Positions 60,728-64,000 of a stretch of DNA of 64,000 bases are shown here, one piece after another (the first letter of the stretch is position 1; each line of letters starts with the position of its first letter). A model generated the notes under the pieces. That model was not told the origin of the DNA and did no database searches. It saw only the letters and a program-made list of their open reading frames with translations. Source of the DNA: SZUA-365 sp049663345 (GTDB lineage Bacteria; Bacteroidota; Ignavibacteria; SZUA-365); contig JBATDG010000075.1 of NCBI GenBank assembly GCA_049663345.1, positions 12,644 to 76,643 on the forward strand. The letters are read 5' to 3'. A program made the translations under genes and the position numbers.

Positions 60728-62164
60728 CTACTGCAGCAGCAGCCAGCGCGCGGCGGCATTCCGCCCATCCGAAACGCGGCATATATACCAGCCGCGGGGG
60801 ATATGGCTCAACCACAGATTCACGGCATGAACCCCTGACTGCATTTCAACCGTCCCGATGCCATGCATCAGCTTTCCGTTGATATCGTAGAGCTCAACGC
60901 GAAGAACTGCACTTTGCGAGATCTCCAGGCTCAGCGTCACAGCATCCGTGGCGGGATTGGGCCAAATTCCGGCGAGCGAGAAGTTTGCTGGCGGGGTGGT
61001 CGCTGAAACAGATACCGGGGGCAGGAATTCCAAGGCACCAATGTCTGGTAGAAGGGCGAGCGTACGGCTGCGTGAACCGGCGGGGTGGGCGTATTCCATT
61101 ACGGGGAGAAGGGGCGTTCCCTCCAGCGACCCGGCATCCACCGCGCGATCAATCGCAGGAGAATCGAATAGCGGACGGTAATCAAAGGCTGCAGGATCGC
61201 TCAGCCGAAAGGTTGCGATGTCGGTGGAGTAAAGGTTCGCCGCAGTGTCCAGCATAACCGCACTTCCTCCGAGCATACTCGCTCTTCCTGCGAACAGATT
61301 ATTTTTCACCACTACCGTGTCGATGCCGCTGCCGCTGAACGAAACAAAGGTGCCAGCCGAACGTGCAGTGGAGAATGTGTTATGCACGACGTAGAGATTG
61401 TGAACAGGATTCGTCAGCCCTTCCTGTCCGTAGCCGATCAGGTTGGAGTTCTGCGTATTCACACCGTGCACGATCACATTGCCCGCGATGACTGCGAGTC
61501 CGCCGTTCGGCAGATCGATTTCCCGGCTGGGGTTGCCGTCATCGCCGCTGGTGATGCCGTTGCAGAGAATGAATGTCCGCAGCGCGCGGCTTTTGATGTT
61601 ATGGCCGACTTTCGCATGATGGATATAGGAATAGCGGATGGTGAATTCCGCTATATGGTTGATATACATGTTGTGGGAGAAACCGTCGCCGTATCCGCAG
61701 CGCGCGAATTCGGAGTACTCGATGAGAATGCGGCTCTGAGAATTGTCGCCCGCGAGAATGCCGTCTTCATTGTCATGGAAGAAGCAGCGGCGGATGGTGA
61801 GCGTAGTTCCTTCCTGGCGAATGCCAGCGCCGTTCTTGTCAGGCACCGTTGCGCCGGAAAACTCGATCCATTCCACGGTCGTGTTATTTCCCTGAATCAC
61901 CCATATCGCTTTCCCTCCATAGCATTTGTCGCGTACATGCGCATAGCCGCCGATTCCGCGGATGAGGAGGTTGTGCGCGGACCACCGGCAGGCATCCACA
62001 TATTCACCGGCGTCGATGGAAATTGTGTCGCCGTCCTGCGCCGCCGCCGCGGCCTGACTCGGGAGCGTCATTGTGCGTCCTGCTCCGACCTCAAGCACAC
62101 GGGCCGGAAGGAGGAAGGGGATGAGGACAAGGAAAAGGAAAAGCGGCAGTATTCGAATGGTCAT
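60728..62164 (-). CDS. Secreted right-handed beta-helix protein with T9SS sorting domain (second)
   Basis: A 478-residue protein with a signal peptide (ILPLFLFLVLIPFLLPA). It starts VLEVGAGRTMTLPSQAAAAA, typical of parallel beta-helix (pectate-lyase-like) proteins, with rungs such as RGIGGYAHVRDKCYGGKAIW and VVKNNLFAGRASMLGGSAV. The last 80 residues (FSLAGIWPNPATDAVTLSLE ... IPRGWYICRVSDGRNAAARW) are a T9SS sorting domain. The start is ATG at 62164; the frame extends upstream only through octamer repeats. It shares fold and sorting signal with the protein at 19921. Confidence 0.87.
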   Translation of the reverse strand: MTIRILPLFLFLVLIPFLLPARVLEVGAGRTMTLPSQAAAAAQDGDTISIDAGEYVDACRWSAHNLLIRGIGGYAHVRDKCYGGKAIWVIQGNNTTVEWIEFSGATVPDKNGAGIRQEGTTLTIRRCFFHDNEDGILAGDNSQSRILIEYSEFARCGYGDGFSHNMYINHIAEFTIRYSYIHHAKVGHNIKSRALRTFILCNGITSGDDGNPSREIDLPNGGLAVIAGNVIVHGVNTQNSNLIGYGQEGLTNPVHNLYVVHNTFSTARSAGTFVSFSGSGIDTVVVKNNLFAGRASMLGGSAVMLDTAANLYSTDIATFRLSDPAAFDYRPLFDSPAIDRAVDAGSLEGTPLLPVMEYAHPAGSRSRTLALLPDIGALEFLPPVSVSATTPPANFSLAGIWPNPATDAVTLSLEISQSAVLRVELYDINGKLMHGIGTVEMQSGVHAVNLWLSHIPRGWYICRVSDGRNAAARWLLLQ

Positions 62165-62179
62165 GGGTATATCCGGGTT

Positions 62180-62256
62180 AGGGCGTAAAGAGGTAATGAG
62201 GTAAAGAGGTGAAGGGGTAAAGAGGTAAAGAGGTAAAGACGTAAAGGCGTTAGGGC
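62180..62256. repeat. 8-bp tandem repeat array (aggtaaag)
   Basis: About nine units of aggtaaag and variants (aggtaatg, aggtgaag, gggtaaag, acgtaaag) directly upstream of the minus-strand beta-helix gene, ending about 15 bases from its start. This is the third octamer array of the window. Confidence 0.85.
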
Positions 62257-62340
62257 GAAAGAACGGCCCGTAGGGGCGAACCACCTTCCAGACCTGTTCA
62301 GCTTTCCGCAACGAACGGCCGTTCAAATCGCGATGAACGC

Positions 62341-62556
62341 TCGAATTTCACGTCGGTTCGCCCGCGTATCAGGGCACCGCAACGTTCGAATTTCGCGTCG
62401 GTTCGCCCGCGTAACGGGTCACCGCAACGTTCGAATTTCACGTCGGTTCGCCCGCGTATCAGGGCACCGCAACGTTCGAATTTCGCGTCGTTTCGCCCGC
62501 GTATCAGGGCACCGCAACGTTCGAATTTCGCGTCGGTTCGCCCGGGAGCGCAATTT
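62341..62556. repeat. 45-bp tandem repeat, about five copies
   Basis: Units begin with tcgaatttc at 62341, 62386, 62431, 62476 and 62521, exactly 45 bases apart; the last is partial. Because 45 is divisible by three, both strands stay open and encode periodic 15-residue peptides (GRTDAKFERCGALIR on the minus strand). I judge these as by-products, since no start or ribosome-binding site supports them. The unit contains gggcgaacc on the minus strand, as in the motif near 62270. Confidence 0.9.
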
Positions 62557-62633
62557 GTCATCAATATGCACGAATTGTGGAAAAAATACACCTCGCCGTT
62601 TTCTCATCAACGCTGACATCGGGGCGTCAGAAT

Positions 62634-62700
62634 ATATGAGGGTGGATAATTTGGAATGATCGAGATTAATCTCGATCTTCAACTTATCATCCCTCACATA
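62634..62700. promoter_or_regulatory. nested palindrome upstream of the cytochrome gene
   Basis: GATCGAGATTAATCTCGATC (62658-62677) is a perfect 20-bp palindrome. It is bracketed by an imperfect larger inverted repeat, tatgagggtggataa (about 62634-62650) with ttatcatccctcacata (about 62684-62700). The inner palindrome ends 62 bases before the cytochrome start, so it may be an operator. Confidence 0.6.
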
Positions 62701-62739
62701 CATATCGCTTCGGCGGAGAGTCACTAAACGGAGAATCTC

Positions 62740-63981
62740 ATGAGAGCATTCTGGATCGTCGTCATCATACTGTTATATACCGCCCCGATTTCTGCACAAA
62801 CATTGGAGGACTGTCTCGACTGTCACTCGAAGAAAACCCCGGGGATCGTATCGGACTGGAAACTCAGCAAGCACAGTGAAAACGGTGTGGGCTGCAACGT
62901 CTGTCACGGAACCGGGCATTCTGGTATGAAGGATATTGACAAGGTGCGCATCCCCACTCCCGAAGTATGCGCCAAATGTCACCCAACCCAGGTGTCGCAA
63001 TTCACGTTGGGCAAGCATTCCATGGCATGGGCGGCATCCAGCGCCATGCCGACCGCGCACGCGCAGCCCGTTGCGATGATGTCGGGTATGAAGGGCTGCA
63101 ACGGCTGCCACAAGATCGGACTGAAGACAGAAGCCGATATCAGGAAGCTCAAGGAAGAGGGACAGGACTACGGGCTTGCCAGCTGCGACGCCTGCCACAC
63201 GCGGCATACATTCTCAAAGAAAGAAGCTCAGCAGCCGCAGGCCTGTCAGACCTGTCACATGGGCTACGACCATCCGCAGTGGGAGATGTATTCTTCATCC
63301 AAGCATGGTGTGCGCGCATTGCTGCGGCAGAACGGAACCCTGTCGTCAGAGATATCCGGTCCGACGTGTCAGGACTGTCACATGTCCAAGGGAAACCATG
63401 AAGTACGCACCGCATGGGGATTTTACGGTATCCGGCTGCCTCTTCCCGAGAACGAGCAGTGGGCCTCCGACCGAACCACGATACTCCGCGCGCTTGGCGT
63501 GATTGATCAGGAAGGCAAGGGCACGCCGCGTCTCGACGTCCTCCGCACTGCCGACGTCATGCGTCTGACCCAGGATGCGTGGCAGATTGAACGTGATCGA
63601 ATGGTCCGGGCCTGCTCGAATTGCCATTCCACAAAATTCGCCGAAGGCGAACTCAAAAAAGGCGATGATATGATCCGTGAGGCCGACCGCATGATGGCGA
63701 AGGCAATCCTCATCGTCGCGTCGTTATACGGGGACGGCCTGCTACCGAAGCCAATGAACTACGCCTATGATTTTCCTGATCTCCTCACCTTTCACGATGC
63801 CCCGACTGCAATCGAGACCCGCCTCTCTTCGATGTTCTTCAAGCACCGCGGGCGCACATTCCAGGGCACCTTCCACATGAATCCCGACCACGCACTCTGG
63901 CAAGGATGGAGCGAAATGGTCGAAGACCTCACGGCCATCAAGACCATGTCCGACGACTACCGCTACAAATCGAAGAAGTAA
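62740..63981 (+). CDS. Octaheme cytochrome c of the hydroxylamine oxidoreductase type
   Basis: A 413-residue secreted multiheme protein. A signal peptide (VVIILLYTAPISAQ) is followed by eight CxxCH haem sites, at residues 25, 52, 77, 120, 149, 169, 210 and 292. The first seven are clustered and the eighth lies after a gap of about 80 residues, the spacing of octaheme HAO-family proteins (multi-haem cytochrome Pfam family). Members oxidise hydroxylamine or, in reductive relatives, reduce nitrite or hydroxylamine. The cross-linking tyrosine that defines the oxidative enzymes cannot be confirmed by eye. CGGAG precedes the ATG. It is the last complete gene of the window. Confidence 0.85.
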   Translation: MRAFWIVVIILLYTAPISAQTLEDCLDCHSKKTPGIVSDWKLSKHSENGVGCNVCHGTGHSGMKDIDKVRIPTPEVCAKCHPTQVSQFTLGKHSMAWAASSAMPTAHAQPVAMMSGMKGCNGCHKIGLKTEADIRKLKEEGQDYGLASCDACHTRHTFSKKEAQQPQACQTCHMGYDHPQWEMYSSSKHGVRALLRQNGTLSSEISGPTCQDCHMSKGNHEVRTAWGFYGIRLPLPENEQWASDRTTILRALGVIDQEGKGTPRLDVLRTADVMRLTQDAWQIERDRMVRACSNCHSTKFAEGELKKGDDMIREADRMMAKAILIVASLYGDGLLPKPMNYAYDFPDLLTFHDAPTAIETRLSSMFFKHRGRTFQGTFHMNPDHALWQGWSEMVEDLTAIKTMSDDYRYKSKK

Positions 63982-63984
63982 GCG

Positions 63985-64000
63985 AGGCACAGAGGCACAC
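63985..64000. repeat. start of another octamer repeat (aggcacag)
   Basis: aggcacag aggcacac begins four bases after the cytochrome stop and runs off the window edge. Two units only are visible, so the array itself is not confirmed. Confidence 0.4.

Noticed and set aside
62298..62724. Minus-strand open frames encoding repeated GRTDAKFERCGALIR or RREIRTLRCPDT peptides
   Set aside because: Periodicity comes from the 45-bp DNA repeat. No ribosome-binding site or signal supports translation, and the same repeat is open on the other strand too.
1..64000. Search for tRNA, rRNA, riboswitches and insertion sequences
   Set aside because: No cloverleaf with acceptor and TΨC arms, no rRNA-like conserved stretches, no known riboswitch core and no transposase motifs were seen by eye. 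A tRNAscan or Rfam run would settle this.

Overview
The window looks like one contiguous piece of a diderm bacterial chromosome from the FCB group, most likely a Bacteroidota/Ignavibacteriota/Kapabacteria-type lineage. The evidence is: at least five secreted proteins ending in Por/type IX secretion (T9SS) sorting-domain-like sequence; two lipoproteins with the Fibrobacter succinogenes major paralogous domain; a promoter before mraZ that fits the Bacteroidota TTG-N19-TAnnTTTG pattern; and meso-DAP-type peptidoglycan genes (DNPR motif in MurE). I did not see rRNA, tRNA, CRISPR arrays, transposases or prophage genes. Naming a genus is not possible from this sequence alone.

Region 1 (1-1124) is the 3' end of a DUF1611/DgcN-like gene followed by repeat-rich non-coding DNA. 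Region 2 (1043-19250) is a complete, single-strand division and cell wall (dcw) cluster: mraZ, rsmH, ftsL, ftsI (with PASTA domains), murE, murF, mraY, murD, ftsW, murG, a PH-like membrane protein, murC, murB, ftsQ, ftsA, ftsZ. Most genes overlap by 1-4 bases or are separated by a few bases, which points to one long operon. It is broken only by two short-tandem-repeat arrays, before murC and before ftsZ. mraZ is preceded by 10-bp-spaced TGGG boxes that overlap its own promoter.

Region 3 (19251-37205) is accessory and surface-directed: a hairpin-rich spacer, a secreted beta-helix protein, a two-gene RND efflux pump, a trimeric tail-fibre-like protein with an S74 chaperone domain paired with a T9SS protein, two tandemly duplicated lipoproteins, a T9SS beta-propeller, a MORN-repeat protein and a prolyl oligopeptidase. 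A conserved GC-rich hairpin (ACGCACAGCGCCC...GGGCGCTGT) occurs four times here at or near 3' ends.

Region 4 (37206-50272) holds a small HTH regulator, a 1040-residue secreted protein with about five 68-residue repeats, an FG-GAP T9SS protein, two VOC proteins, a DUF1801 protein, an unusual transglutaminase/HET-C-like fusion, a DUF2279 protein, a DMT exporter, a squalene-cyclase-fold protein, a HigBA-type toxin-antitoxin pair and a SRPBCC protein.

Region 5 (50277-64000) holds a minus-strand WYL regulator / hybrid histidine kinase / AAA+ ATPase array in which the AT-rich kinase gene is bounded by imperfect direct repeats, as if inserted. It also has a TMEM175-like channel, a GIY-YIG protein, an outer-membrane-like protein, MgtE, a single-domain response regulator, a second T9SS beta-helix protein, a 45-bp tandem repeat and an octaheme cytochrome c of the hydroxylamine oxidoreductase type under a nested palindrome.

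Short tandem repeats of 7 or 8 bp recur in at least eight intergenic places. They are the most distinctive non-coding feature of this genome segment.
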